Of a stretch of DNA of 64,000 bases, positions 13,341 through 24,058 are shown piece by piece (within the stretch, counting starts at the first letter, position 1; the number at the start of each line of letters is the position of its first letter). The translations under genes and the position numbers were made by a program. Below the pieces are notes generated by a model. That model saw nothing but the letters and a program-made list of their open reading frames with translations, ran no database searches and was not told where the DNA came from. Source of the DNA: Numida meleagris (lineage: Eukaryota; Chordata; Aves; Galliformes; Numididae); assembly GCF_002078875.1 (NCBI RefSeq), contig NC_034409.1, forward strand, positions 68,175,763 through 68,239,762, read 5' to 3'.

Positions 13341-14285
13341 TGTGAGCAGGTGAATGATCTACTCAGCCTGGTGGCGAGGCTACAGGATGAAATATATAGA
13401 TTAAAAAGTGTCATGGGGGACAAACAGAAGGAGCAGGGAAACCACAGTTCACCCATGTGCAAACAGGTTATTTAAAAACAAAAACACAAACCCAAGGCAG
13501 CCTGTATCACATCAGGTTCAGGAAAAAAAATTGCAAGGCTGAAGGCAAGAACACAAAGGAAAAAGAGGATGGAGGCAAGCCCGCGCCCGAAGCTGCATAC
13601 AAAAACCCTCCTGGCCTGCTCCACCCCCCAGGTACCTCTGTCCAACAGGTGTGAGGTGCTGGATGTGGAAGGCCCATCTGAAGGTGGTAACAGCCCACTC
13701 AGACTTGACATGTTAACAAAACCAAACCAGGAAAAGCCTTCCCCCAACACCAAAGCTACTTCATTGAAGAAGAAGAGATGGGTATTTGTTGCAGGTGATT
13801 CCTCCCTGCAGGGAACTGAACGTCCAATATGCCGAGCAGACCCTCTTCTTAGAGAAGGCTGCTGTCTTCCTGGTGTGCAGGTGAGGGACGTCACCGGGAA
13901 ACCATCTAGCTTGGTATGACTGACAGACCACAACCCCTTACTGCTTTTCCATACAGGGAGAGATGATGTGGCTACACATGGGCCAAGGGCTACCAATAGG
14001 GATTTCAGGGCCTTGGGACAATGGCTAAAGGAATTGAATGCGCAGATCATCGTTTCTTCTCTGCCTCCTGTATTGGATACGGACACAGAAACAAACCAAA
14101 GGATCGCATCTTTAAATACCTGGCTTCGTGGCTGGTGCCGCTGCCAGAACTTGGGATTTTTTAACAACCAATTAGCCTACATGGTACCAGGTTTGTGGGC
14201 ACCAGATGGAGTTTGCTCTTCTCAAAGGGGGAGAAGGGTCCTTGAGGAAAAGATAGCAAGGCTCACCGGGAGGGCTTTAAACTAG
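13341..14285 (+). pseudogene. CR1 ORF1 remnant: coiled coil plus SGNH/GDSL-type esterase domain
   Basis: ORF1 of CR1 encodes an RNA-associated protein whose C-terminal half is an esterase of the SGNH fold. Here one reading frame runs from 13341 to the natural stop at 14283-14285 and is broken only by two nonsense codons, TAA at 13473-13475 and TGA at 13917-13919. The N-terminal part contains a leucine-spaced segment starting CEQVNDLLSLVARL, consistent with a coiled coil. The block with the catalytic serine reads FVAGDSSLQGTE (GDS at 13794-13802). The block that should read GxND reads GRDD near 13953, so the oxyanion-hole Asn appears to be changed to Asp. The frame upstream of 13341 is degraded. 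With so few breaks over 315 codons, the decay is modest. Confidence 0.85.
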
Positions 14286-14554
14286 GTGTGAAGGGGGATG
14301 GAGAGGATAATGAGCCTTCCCACAATAGGGTGTGAGAAGGCATAACTACACTAGAGGGACAGGCTGCTGGCAGGGGCCTTGAAGGACCCGCTGACGTGAG
14401 AGGTGCTGGAAAAACTGCAGCACATACAAAACTCTATGATGATAAGGCAGTGACTGCTGGGGCAACAGGAGAAGGCAATGGGGAAATTCAAGGGACGGAA
14501 CTAAGGAGTTATCCTTTAAGGGAGTGACAAGACCAGCTGCCTAGCTGAAGTGTC

Positions 14555-15390
14555 TCTACACCAATGCACACAGCTTGGGAAACAAACAGGAGGAGCTGGA
14601 AGCTACTGTGCTTCTTGAAAATCATGATACAGTTGTTGTCACCAAAACCTGGTGGGATGATTCCCACAACTGGAGTGTGTCTACTGATGGCTACAAGCTG
14701 TGCAGAAAGGACAGGTGAGGAAGGAGGGGAGGGGGTGTTGCCATCTACACTAGCAAAGGAACAGAATGTGAAGAGTTGTCCCTAAAGAACAGTCATAAGC
14801 AAGTCATAAGTCTTCCTGAGTCAAGTAACTGATGGCCCCACCAGGGGGGATGCAATACTGGACCTGTTGCTCATCAGTGTAAATGAACTGATTGGTGACA
14901 TCAGGATTGGAGGCTGCCTGCGCTGTAGTGACCATGCTATGGTTGAGTTCACGCTACAGAGGGACATGAAGTAGGTGAAGAGTAAAACTAGGAAGCAAAA
15001 CTTTAGGAAAGCTGACTTCTAGCTCTTCAGGGAGTTAGTCAACAAAACACCCTGGGAAACTGTCCTCATGGGCAAGGGTATGGAGCAGAACTGGAAGATC
15101 TTTATGGAGACTTTCTTCAGGGCACAAGAGCACTCCATCCCCAGGTGTAGCAAATCAGGAAAGGAAAGCAAGAGACCAGTATGGCTGAACCGGGACCTGC
15201 TGGTCAAACTGAAGAGCAAGAAGAAAATGCACAGGCAGTGGAAACAGGGGCAGGTACCATGGGAAGAGTATAAGGAAGCTGCTGGGCTTTCTAGAGATGG
15301 GGTCAGGAAAGCCAAGGCCCAGCTTGAACTGAACTTGGTGAGGGATGCCAAAAAGAACAAGAAAGGCTTCTACAGGTACCTCAACTAGAA
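14555..15390 (+). pseudogene. CR1 ORF2 remnant: APE-type endonuclease and linker
   Basis: The endonuclease nicks target DNA to start reverse transcription. Its N-terminal part is readable at about 14559-14760 (NAHSLGNKQEELE, then TWWDDSHNW). The residue before TWWD is normally the catalytic Glu of this endonuclease family, but here the codon at 14644-14646 gives Lys. The frame then breaks and the middle of the domain is absent. The C-terminal SDHAMVEF block, containing the catalytic Asp-His pair, is at about 14927-14950 in another frame. The linker before the reverse transcriptase is open at 15068-15388 and includes [19 protein letters not shown]. Between 15390 and 15537 only degraded linker remains. 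The remnant is non-functional by at least three independent lesions. Confidence 0.85.
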
Positions 15391-15537
15391 AAGGAAAGTC
15401 CAGGAAGGTGTACCCCCTAGCGAGTGACACAGGCAGGCTGGAAACAATAGAGAAGGAGAAGGCTGAGGTACTTCACAGCTTTTTTAGCCTCAGTCTTCCC
15501 TGATAACTGCTCACCACACAGCCCTCAAACATTTGGT

Positions 15538-16395
15538 TTGGTAGGAGGGGATCAAGGAAGCAAGGTGCCTCCCACTGTAAGTGAAGATCAGGTTCATGAC
15601 CACCTGAGGAACCTGAACATCCACAAGTCCATGGGTCCTGATGAGATGCATCCCAGAGTCCTAAGAGAGCTGGCTGATGTGGCTGCCAAGCCACTCTCAA
15701 TGATATTTGAAAAGTTGTGGCAATCAGGTGAAATCCCTGGTGACTGGAAAAAAGGCAACATCATACCCATTTTTAAAAAGGGTAAAAAAGGTGACCCTGG
15801 AAACTGCCAATCTGTCAGTCTCACCTCTGTGCCAGGGAAAATCATGGAACAGATCCCCCTGGAAGCTATGCTAAGGCACACAGAAGGCAGGGAGGTGATA
15901 CAGCAGAACCCTCAGCAGCCTGGAAAGCCAACTGTACCCTGTACATGCCAAAAGAAGCATGACCAGCAGGTCGAGGGTGGTGATCCTGCCCCTCTACACT
16001 GCGCTGGTGAGGCCTCACCTGGAGTACTACATCCAGATGTGGAGTTCTCGGTACAAGAGAGACATAGACCTGTTGGAGTGCATCCAGAAGAGGGCAACAA
16101 AAACGATCCATGGAATGGAACACCCCTCCCAACAAGGCCAGGCTGAGAGAGCTGGGGCTGTTCAGCCTGGAGAAGCGAAGGCTGTGAGGTGACCTGATAG
16201 CGGCCTTTCAGTATCTAAAGGGGAGGGAGCTACAGGAAAGAAGGGGACACATTCTTTTAGCAGGGTCTGTGGCTACAGAAGAAGGGAAAATGGCTTCAAG
16301 CTCAGGAAGGGTAGATTTAGGTTAGACATAAGGAAAAAAATCTTTTACAGTGATGGCGGTGAGGCACTGGAACAGGTTGCCCAGTGATGTGGTTG
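15538..16395 (+). pseudogene. CR1 ORF2 remnant: reverse transcriptase lacking its catalytic core
   Basis: The fingers region is well preserved from 15538 to about 15895, with [29 protein letters not shown] and the segment before the catalytic palm (GKIMEQI). The sequence then jumps directly to the C-terminal part, readable in another frame from 15959 ([18 protein letters not shown]). The whole palm, including the Asp-Asp active site, has been deleted, roughly 0.8 kb judging from other CR1 copies. Downstream, the conserved ending is present with small frame changes to about 16395. The deletion joint lies at about 15895-15920. Confidence 0.9.
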
Positions 16396-16542
16396 ATGCC
16401 TCATCCCTGGAGACTTTCAAGGCAAGGCTGGATAAGCCCCTGGGCAACCTGAGCTAGCTGTGGTGTCCCTGCTCACTGCAGGGGAGTGGACTAGATGGCC
16501 TTCAGAGATCCCTTCCAACTCTAAGGGTTCTATGATTCTATA

Positions 16543-17328
16543 GCAAATCAAAAGACCTTCCACCTAAATGTTGTCTTAACAAGAATAGTATTTTTTTAAT
16601 AACACTACAAATACATAGAGCATTTGGGAAAAAACATTAACAACTGTGTACAACAATCACAAGCAGTAAACTATATAAAATTATCTTTACTGTGTGAGGT
16701 ACTTAGCACATGGATTTGCTTGTGTGTGAGAAGCCACACTGCAAAGCTACAACTGAGCGTACACTTGGCCTACTTAACTCTATGAGGTAACAATATTTTG
16801 TTTGTGAGCGAAAAAGTTTCGATAGAGATATCTGCATGGAAGCTTGACTCAGCCATGAAGTAAGGATATATCTTTAGAGCTCTGCAGCATAGCTGTAACA
16901 CCAGGGTTTGAAGAGTTGCTACAAGTCAGCTAAGATAGTGTCAAGCCAAAGTTTCTGCATACTGTGATGTGAAGTATTCTCTTAAATTCTCTTCAGTCTC
17001 TTCTGAAGAAACAAAAGCTATCATGTCCTTCTTCTCATTTGCTCTGACAGAACTGTGTGCACAGTGATAGTCACTGTTGGGAATACTGCGTGTCCCAAGA
17101 TGAGTTGTTTTCTGAGCTGTGAAGAATTCACAGTGTGAACCAGCATCGAACTCATACTAAGGGCTTCCTCCTCATAAAGATCTAAACTATCATAGCTGTC
17201 TTCAGCTATTGCAGTCATTCCATTAAACTCTGACCACCAGGTAGCAAACCTAGAGATTAGAAAGCAAGTCAATTGGCTGCGGTTTCTTGGATGGTCAAGT
17301 CACTTTAATCCAGTAAATTTCTTAGGAA
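16543..17328. other. Unique sequence, no gene recognised
   Basis: AT-rich spacer between the CR1 and the solo LTR. An 83-codon minus-strand frame at 17021-17272 has no recognisable family. I see no regulatory signature that I can support. Confidence 0.45.
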
Positions 17329-17886
17329 CTGCATGTCAGGGTTCTGGCCCAGTTCAGTCTATTACTGTGACTAATGAGGCAGAGGGACCCATGCATGGGC
17401 TCATGCCCTGGGAATCAGAGAAAGGGGGTAGGGGGAAGATAGGGAGATGGGCCCAGAGGAGGAAAACAGCTGCAACAGGCTAAGAGAGAAAACTAATTAA
17501 CTAAATATGAAGTGGAATGCGAGATAACACAATATGATTGGAATTGAAGCTAATACATGAAATAAATAAGAGGGTGAGTGTCCAAAACTAAAGGCCTTAC
17601 TCTAACGTTGTAGGCGAGGGAGCCAGGGAGGACACACAGCAGAGACAAGCAGAAAGAGAGGGTGGTGGTCTCATGACTCTCAGTCAGTTTTATCTTTCCC
17701 TCTGAACAGAAAACAGGAACAGAATAATGAAGTCTTCTAGGAGCTGCAGTTCTTCTCTTCTGGGACTAGGTACCCAGAACTATCAACAATCCACAGGACT
17801 GCAGCATTAACTCTTTAACTCCCCGTGCACTACACAATGTTAAGATGTGGAATAACAGTAACAAACCACAAAACCATGACACCGCA
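17329..17886. repeat. Imperfect 5 bp target-site duplication around the solo LTR
   Basis: The five bases just left of the LTR are ctgca (17329-17333). The five just right are ccgca (17882-17886). The single C/T difference makes the right copy a CpG, so a CpG-to-TpG change in the left copy is a simple explanation. A 5 bp duplication agrees with alpha/beta-type or ERVL-type retroviral integration. Confidence 0.55.
17334..17881 (-). mobile_element. Solo LTR of an endogenous retrovirus (ERVK-like)
   Basis: A 548 bp unit begins with TGTCAGGGTT and ends with AACCATGACA, so it has the TG...CA ends and short inverted termini expected of a retroviral LTR. It is flanked by ctgca (17329-17333) and ccgca (17882-17886), a 5 bp target-site duplication with one C/T difference. 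No gag, pol or env lies next to it, so it is most simply a solo LTR left by recombination between two LTRs. I assign the minus strand because the minus-strand start, TGTCATGGTTTTGTGGTTTG, resembles the start of known avian LTRs, but orientation is inferred. The exact family cannot be named without a repeat library. Confidence 0.72.
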
Positions 17887-20800
17887 GGACTCAGTCAAAA
17901 AGCATCTGAGAAAAACATTAGTTCACAGGACTTCTAAAGTGTCTCTCATATCAAGATAGAAAAGCCTTTTCACAAACACTGCCGACTTACAGTGCCCCTA
18001 GGAGATATGTTATTACTGTCATTTTACATGAGGGGTAACTGAAGCAATTATACATTTATTTGTTTAAGTCTATACCTAGGAAATGAGCCCCTCTTCATGT
18101 CCACCATGAGCAGATAGGCACAAGAAATAATCATGCAGTTTCTTTACATCTCTATTTCTACCTGATATATATGGGCTGGCTATTCTTACTACTCATACAT
18201 CATTCTAAATGCATACAGCACTTTTTAAACCATAGTAAGTAATATCAGTACATACAGCATGATTCAGTAATGATGGCTATACTAATAAGCTGAATATAGC
18301 ATGATGGACAAAATCTATCAATTATTATAGCTTTTTAAAAAGAACCTAAGAGGTAGAGATAGGAAATCCGAACAGTATTTAACATTTCCCAAGATGTTTC
18401 CAACATCTGCATATCTATTGATATTTTGTAGCACTGATATAGGTTGGCTTAGCAATAGGGATCACTATATTAGCTTAAGGACCAATATAATAATTTAGCA
18501 AAAAGCAATTAATACGTGATAGTTCTAAAATTTTCCAGTTTAGCTTTGCTTGGTATGTGAACAGTCTTGTTATTCTGAATGATCCCTGCTTCATTGAAGC
18601 ACTCAAGTCACAATAGGCTACTTTTATCTTTGCATCCACCATGTGCAAGAATGTTTTCTTGGGTTTCATATGAATTGAGTTATAGTGCACCAAGATAGAA
18701 AGTTGCTCATCATGGCATAACAAGCCACGGAAATCTGCCAAATTGGGGCGAAACGCTAAAAGGTCAGCCAAAGGACACTGTGATGAAGCTGAAGGAGAAA
18801 TAAAGGAGAGGAAGCAGGTGGTAGTATGACCACCATAGATGGGTGTGGTAGTGGAAGCAATAGAGTCTGCAAACAGATAAAAAGGTAAGTATTAATATGC
18901 ACTTAATCCTTTTTTTTCCTATATGGAACAGTGTAAATAGAGTCCAACTTTAAGTAGATGTAAGATGCAGACATAAACTTCTCCAGGCTTAGATGTGTGT
19001 AGCTGTGATCATGTTGCAATACCTCAACCCAGATACTTTGTATTTGTCATTAGTCTTACAGAAAGAAAATTAAAAGTATTGCCAACAAAACAGACAAATT
19101 CTTCTATTCATTGTGGATTGTTTCTTTGTTTGTTTTAAAACTGTAGATCTTTCCTTTGGTTTTTGTTGTTTGTATTTAAAATGGAATTGTGGCAACTCTA
19201 CTCATCACTGTTGACTAAGTAAGCCTTCTTCTGCCTTCCCCACTCATGCAGCTCGGAACTAAAGGCTTTTTCCTCTGTGAAGTTCCTCCATACAGAATGC
19301 CTGTTGATAACAACAGTCATTATTTCCACATATCTACTTTAAAAAGAAAGTCAATTTAGGAATCAAACATCTAACAACAAAAACCCTTTGTTTCCTCTGG
19401 AGGAACATTTTAAATAAAAGTCACACTGGGAAAAACCTACAGTCCTGTGCAAGGTCACCAGCTGTCTCTAAGACACCTTTGCTTTAAAGGATCAGTCTTT
19501 CTCTAGAAAGTCTTTTTGGTTGAATTGCATTTCAGCAAGCACTGGTGAGCCAAAATTGGTGAGATGCATTGGCTACCAATAACATGTACTTTCCAAAAGC
19601 TTTAGCAGCCTCTGAACAGAGATTGCGTCATTTTCCTCCTCCCTGTCCCTTTTCCTTCCAGTCAGTGCCCTCAGACTATCTGCTTAATAGAATCTCCACA
19701 AGTCCTGCTGGAAAAAATCATCAAGTCTTTGTCACTATCTGCAGCTTGCCATAATTCCCAGCAGGCAGGAAGAAACCTTTTTACTCTTTGGCCCTGGATT
19801 TCTGTCAGTTCCTTGAGCTGTGTTCAAACCTAATCTCAGCCCTAGACATACTTTTACCATAGAATCAGCTTTTAAATGACTCCACATTTCTCCTGTCATG
19901 AACACCACCTTTAAGCAAGTTCACCTGGAGATTTCATAAGTGGTGCTATTGCTGTTATATGAGAGCAGTTTTCAAAGTGAATCTCTGGACTCCATCACTT
20001 GACTCAGCCACAGAATGCATACTGTAAGGGGTGACAAGAAAATAAAGGGCCACTCAGTCAAAAATTTCTTGAAGGTCAGGTTGTTCTGCCAAAATTATCC
20101 AGAAGAGAAATGCTTTTTCAGAGGTCACCCTGACACTTGCAGGCTGATTGTTATGGGAAAACTGTGTGTGCAAGAGAAGCAAAGGGCAATAAATGTCCCT
20201 TTCATTCAGACAGCTCTGTTGATATTTCTAGGAGACTCATGTGCTTAGAAGGGCTCACATCTGAAAAGCTCTCCAGATTTTTCCTCAGTAGCAGCCCAAG
20301 GTTTGCAAGTGCCAAATGCGTTAGCACTTCTCAGGGTAGTAGTGATGATGTTTGTCTAGTAAGTGATGCTAATTAACACCAAACAGGTTCATTCTACAGC
20401 CTTCCTGAGGCTGCTGACAGGACAGCATACTACACACCCCTACCATCACCTGTGGTTACCCACATCAAAAGTAGCAGGAGCATTTTGGTTTCTTGCACTC
20501 TTGAAGTCTCTCACCAAGCCCAAACTTTTCTTTCGCTCAACAAAACCATGTACAAATCCTTGATTTGTTACCAGCGTCCCTGAGGTATTCATAACCTTGA
20601 GTTGAAAGACATAAGCACTGCTAGCTTATATTATTTGAAGACACTGTCAATAATCTGTAATACCTTTTATGTTTTCCATATTTGATCATAGAGAATTATT
20701 TTTTAAGTCTTTGATTTGTCCAAGCTTTTCCCTCCTCCAAAATTTTAGGTCAGAACAACTTTATTTTTTTTGTCCCAGATCATCGAAGATGCACAAATGC

Positions 20801-22726
20801 ATATTGCATCAGTGTTTTTTATGTAGTAAACAAATAGAAAAGGAAATAATTCTGACAGATTGGCATCCTGTCTGGGAGGTAGCAAGACATACTGTCAATC
20901 ATAAGATACCACGGCTGAGAAAGCACTAAAGAGGAAAACAGAATTCCTCTGTTTTTGGTAAAATGACAGTAAGAACATTTGGTACCTAATGAATGATATT
21001 TGCAGGATATTTTCATACCTTTCTGTTAACAGAATAGTCTACTTTGATGGACCATTCTCTTCCACAGCACCAACGAACCTTTGAATTCCAGATTAATTTA
21101 ATCTGTACCCAATGAGAAACTGAAAAGTTGTTTTGAAGTCTTGAAGGCTACAGAAGAACTTAAGCTGGTAGAGGGCACACAAACACGGCACAGACTGATT
21201 GAGAATCTGTCAGCCAGAGTGAATGACATTGCAGTGAGCAAGCTGAGACACCTTCCTTTGTGTCTTAGTAATGATAGGAGCAATTCATGGATCCACACTG
21301 GTCAATTCATCTACTGGAGAAAGCAGCTGACTCAGTTTTGTACCATGGGATATCACTGTAATATCTTGTTTGACCTCTTGCTGCTCAAAACGTGCATCCA
21401 TGTGTTTGTACATTATTTACAAAGACCAGTGTTGTCTGGTGCTGTCCGTAATATGTCAGAGTCCTAAGAGAAAAGAGATGAATCTGCAAACATTTCTCAT
21501 TGTTTACTGGAAATTACACAGGCAGTCCCACAGACTACAGAAGTCCTTGGGAAAAGTCAAGAGAATGAATGCATCATGATATACGTGTATCTCATCTCAC
21601 CTGATTCTCTATTTCTGGGGCAAATAGACATGAGAACCAGTGGGAAAAGTAGAATTCTAACAGGCTCCCACTGCCTGCTGAGAGAAGAAGGTCAGAGGAA
21701 TCAGCTCCTTTTCATTGAAAATGTGTGCTAAATATGTTTCCTGTCTGCACATTCAATTTGCCACTGAAAGCTTAATTAGCATTCCTCAGCAACAGGGAAA
21801 CATTCAGATTCACAAAAATGGTTGGTTTTGGCTGAGGCTTCCAAGCACTCTCTTTAAAATATGCTCCATGGCTATTTTTAAACTGCTTGCAATGTTCACA
21901 GCTGAGCGTTTTGATTCAAAGTGAAATTCTTCAACAACAAAAATACCATCAACAGGAGTGATGTGTTTCTGAGCAAAATGGAGAGTGTATGACAAACCTG
22001 AAATACATGGAGCTTGGATCAGATGCTACCTAGAGCAGGAACAGTCTTTCCCCTCCTATTGGTCAGGATGAGAAGAAAATGGGGATACTCAGAAGTCAAA
22101 TGGATTGTTCAACAATTAATAGATAATAAAATATACTGAGAAATTAATAACTTAGAGTTGTTTTCTTGGAGGAGGGTTTCAGAAGCCAAAGTGAAGGAAC
22201 TGTAAGGTGCCAGTTGAAGTTTCCTTTGGATGGATATGTGCTGAGAGAAACAGCCACCACACACCCAACCATAGTCTTATCAGCTGCAAGGACTCAGAGG
22301 AATGCTACAGAAGTCACTGGGTCAGGGAAATGAAATTCTTCTGTAGGAGACAGAAAGGACACATCCAGAGTTACACAAACAGAGGTGAGGCAGGCTTCTC
22401 AAAACATCATGTCACCAAATGCACTTTGTTCTGTACTGGAATATTGCAGGTCGCTGCTATTATCAGTCCAAAAAGGACCAAAAAGATAATGACTGTAATT
22501 ACAGAAGAGGGCTAGGAGCTAGTAATTATACGACAAGCATATGAGAAATTAAACACTTAACTACCATGAAACCGTATCCTCTGTGAGGTCTATCTCTGCA
22601 GTTTTGACTGAGTCTTTGTACTTTCAGACTATGATCACATAATAAACTGATTTTGAAAAGCAAAATTAAGTACCTGAGAGAAAATACAAAAATACTTTGA
22701 ATCATTAATTTGATTAAGAGCATTGA
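17887..22726. other. Unique sequence with one MIR-like relic, no gene recognised
   Basis: Apart from the MIR-like relic at 18008-18090 I recognise no element here. Open frames stay at or below 108 codons (21141-21467, plus) and look random. The base composition is moderately AT-rich. Confidence 0.45.
18008..18090 (-). mobile_element. Ancient MIR-like SINE relic
   Basis: The plus strand reads ttattactgtcattttacat, then gaggggtaactgaagca, and later aagtctatacctaggaaatgagccc. This follows the order of the reverse complement of the MIR SINE core and 3' part (a TTATTA...CATTTTACAGATGAGGAAACTGA pattern, then a settled-substrate CTTG...CAC...CTAGGAA region). The copy is strongly diverged, as expected for a repeat older than birds. 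It was identified by eye and could also be another CORE-SINE or L2-type tail. Confidence 0.45.
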
Positions 22727-22790
22727 CTGAATATTTCAAACATTTATTTAAAATCAGACGTTCATTTAAAACCTGATCACAGAAACTGGC
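22727..22790 (-). repeat. LTR-like tail fragment, copy of the sequence at 25536-25585
   Basis: The plus-strand text ctgaatatttcaaacattta followed by tttaaaatcagacgttcatt matches 25537-25585 over about 45 bases with about three differences. At 25.5 kb the same segment lies at the 3' end of a minus-strand LTR-like element and holds an AATAAA signal on that strand. This copy is therefore probably a fragment of the same repeat family, lying just upstream of the ERV pol relic. Confidence 0.5.
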
Positions 22791-22855
22791 TAGTACATGG
22801 TACTCTAAATCATAATACAATTTTGCAATTAATGTTATTTTGTAGAAGGGCAGGC

Positions 22856-23330
22856 AATGAACTTTCCAGGTCCTTCCAAAGGGGTGTCTGCATAATTCTA
22901 CCTATTGCCACAACTTAATAGCTCAGGACCTGGCTAACAGGAACAAACCACATGATGTGAAGTTATGTCATTACACTGATGATTTAATGCTAGCCTCCTC
23001 ATCTCTATCTGCAACAGAGAAGGTGGTAGGCTCTTTGTCTTCTTATTCACAGGAAAAACGATGAACTATCAATCCTCAAGAAGTATAAGGACCTGGATTA
23101 TCTGTCAGATTTTTGGGTTCTTGTCTAGTAGGGTAAGATAAAAGTCCTACCTAATGCAGCTATTGACAAGACACAAGTATTCACTGTGCAAAATACAGTA
23201 GAACAGCTACAAGAGTTTGGGAATATATTGGTATACTAGTGATAATTTATAGCACATTTAATACAGGTCTTAAGACTGATATCAACTGGTTAAAAAAAAG
23301 CCAATTGTGGGATTGGGGCTAACAACAGGA
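22856..23330 (+). pseudogene. Endogenous retrovirus pol relic: reverse transcriptase, ERVL-like
   Basis: The plus strand encodes part of a retroviral reverse transcriptase. One frame is open from 22861 to a TGA at 23059-23061. It contains LPKG (22873-22884), matching the usual LPQG block, and the active-site motif YTDD (22972-22983) where retroviruses normally have Y-(M/I/V)-DD. Downstream, after a stop and a frameshift near 23130, come segments typical of the region after the active site (GPGLSVRFLG, then EQLQEF) and finally a degraded FIAHLIQVLRL block near 23250. The spacing and wording of the blocks resemble ERVL-type (class III) elements, but this classification is from memory of the family. 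No gag, protease, integrase or env is recognisable. The fragment ends where a CR1 fragment begins. Confidence 0.8.
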
Positions 23331-23331
23331 T

Positions 23332-23546
23332 GCCTCATGAGGGTAGAGGGGGACAATCCCCTCCCTCATCCTCTCACCCCTCTTCTGATGCAAGCCACAA
23401 TACCATGGGCCTTCTGGGCTGCAAGCACACACTGCTGGCTCATGCTAAGTTTTTCATCAACCAGGACCCCTCAGTCCTTCTCAGCAGGGCTACTCTCTAG
23501 GAGTTGTTCTCCCAGTTTGTATACACATCTGGGATTACCTCTACCC
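23332..23546 (-). mobile_element. CR1 internal fragment abutting the ERV pol relic
   Basis: About 215 bp of CR1 ORF2, C-terminal part of the reverse transcriptase, lies on the minus strand. It has neither the 3' UTR nor the octamer tail, which is unusual for a simple CR1 insertion because those normally begin at the 3' end. It is very similar to 28250-28470 in the same orientation, including tcatcaaccaggacccctca and ctcccagtttgtatacacat. It joins the ERV pol sequence directly at about 23331 and stops abruptly at about 23546. It may be the remainder of a larger copy cut by rearrangement or by the neighbouring insertion. Confidence 0.85.
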
Positions 23547-23565
23547 AAGAAACTCCCTAGGCAAG

Positions 23566-24058
23566 TGCACTCTTACTTACCAACCCCTCACAAATAGCAA
23601 AACACCAAAAAGGAGAGGGAGAATGAACATGCCAGCGGTGGATTCAATAGGTAGTGTCAGCAGGGCATCCCCTGCTTCTAAGGGCACTCTTCCTCTCTCA
23701 CACACTGCAGCCTCTCTCCTGCTTTTATTCTCTCCAGGGTCTGCAGGGTTTTTTCCACTTGCACACTGTACCCACATGGCCAACACACAATACAGAGCCC
23801 AAGCAGAACACCTGCTTGCAAAACATGTCCTTGCTAAAACAAGATGAACTACCAAGGTCAGCTCTCTCTGCCATGCAAGATGTTTGTGGCTGTAGCCATA
23901 GATATCACTTCCCTTAAAACCGTTAGAATACTTTGTCCCATCCTGGGATCATTTTCGGTCAGGGGCCTTTTGGGACCCCGACACATGCCATCCTGCCTTT
24001 CTGGGTTGGAACACAATGGTTCCTTAAAGCCGTCAGAATACTTATTTGTATTACGACA
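23566..24058 (-). mobile_element. Putative LTR with duplicated upstream motif
   Basis: Read on the minus strand, this segment starts with TGTCGTAATAC and can end at a CA about 493 bp later. It contains GAATAAAAGCAGG (near 23723-23735), which could serve as a TATA element or polyadenylation signal, followed by a purine-rich stretch. Two copies of a 22 bp motif lie upstream of it, at 23912-23933 and 24022-24043 on the plus strand (ccttaaaaccgttagaatac and ccttaaagccgtcagaatac). Paired upstream repeats of this kind are common in retroviral U3 regions. No matching target-site duplication was found, so the edges, and even the LTR identity, remain uncertain. Confidence 0.42.

Larger units (their letters stand above)
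13230..16542 (+). mobile_element. CR1 LINE, nearly full span but internally deleted
   Basis: This copy lies on the plus strand and keeps recognisable parts of every CR1 segment in order: ORF1 (coiled coil, then SGNH-type esterase), ORF2 endonuclease, linker, reverse transcriptase, 3' UTR and the terminal attctatga octamers at about 16528-16542. The span is about 3.3 kb, whereas full CR1 elements are about 4.5 kb. The missing length is explained by two deletions: the middle of the endonuclease (junction about 14790-14850) and the reverse transcriptase catalytic core (junction about 15895-15920). The 5' edge is approximate because the CR1 leader is hard to recognise by eye. It is more complete at its 5' end than most CR1 copies but clearly inactive. 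Confidence 0.95.

Noticed and set aside
13472..14167. 231-codon minus-strand frame, the second longest frame outside the repeats
   Set aside because: It lies antisense to the CR1 ORF1 remnant and has no CR1 or host protein similarity. It is a shadow of the real frame.
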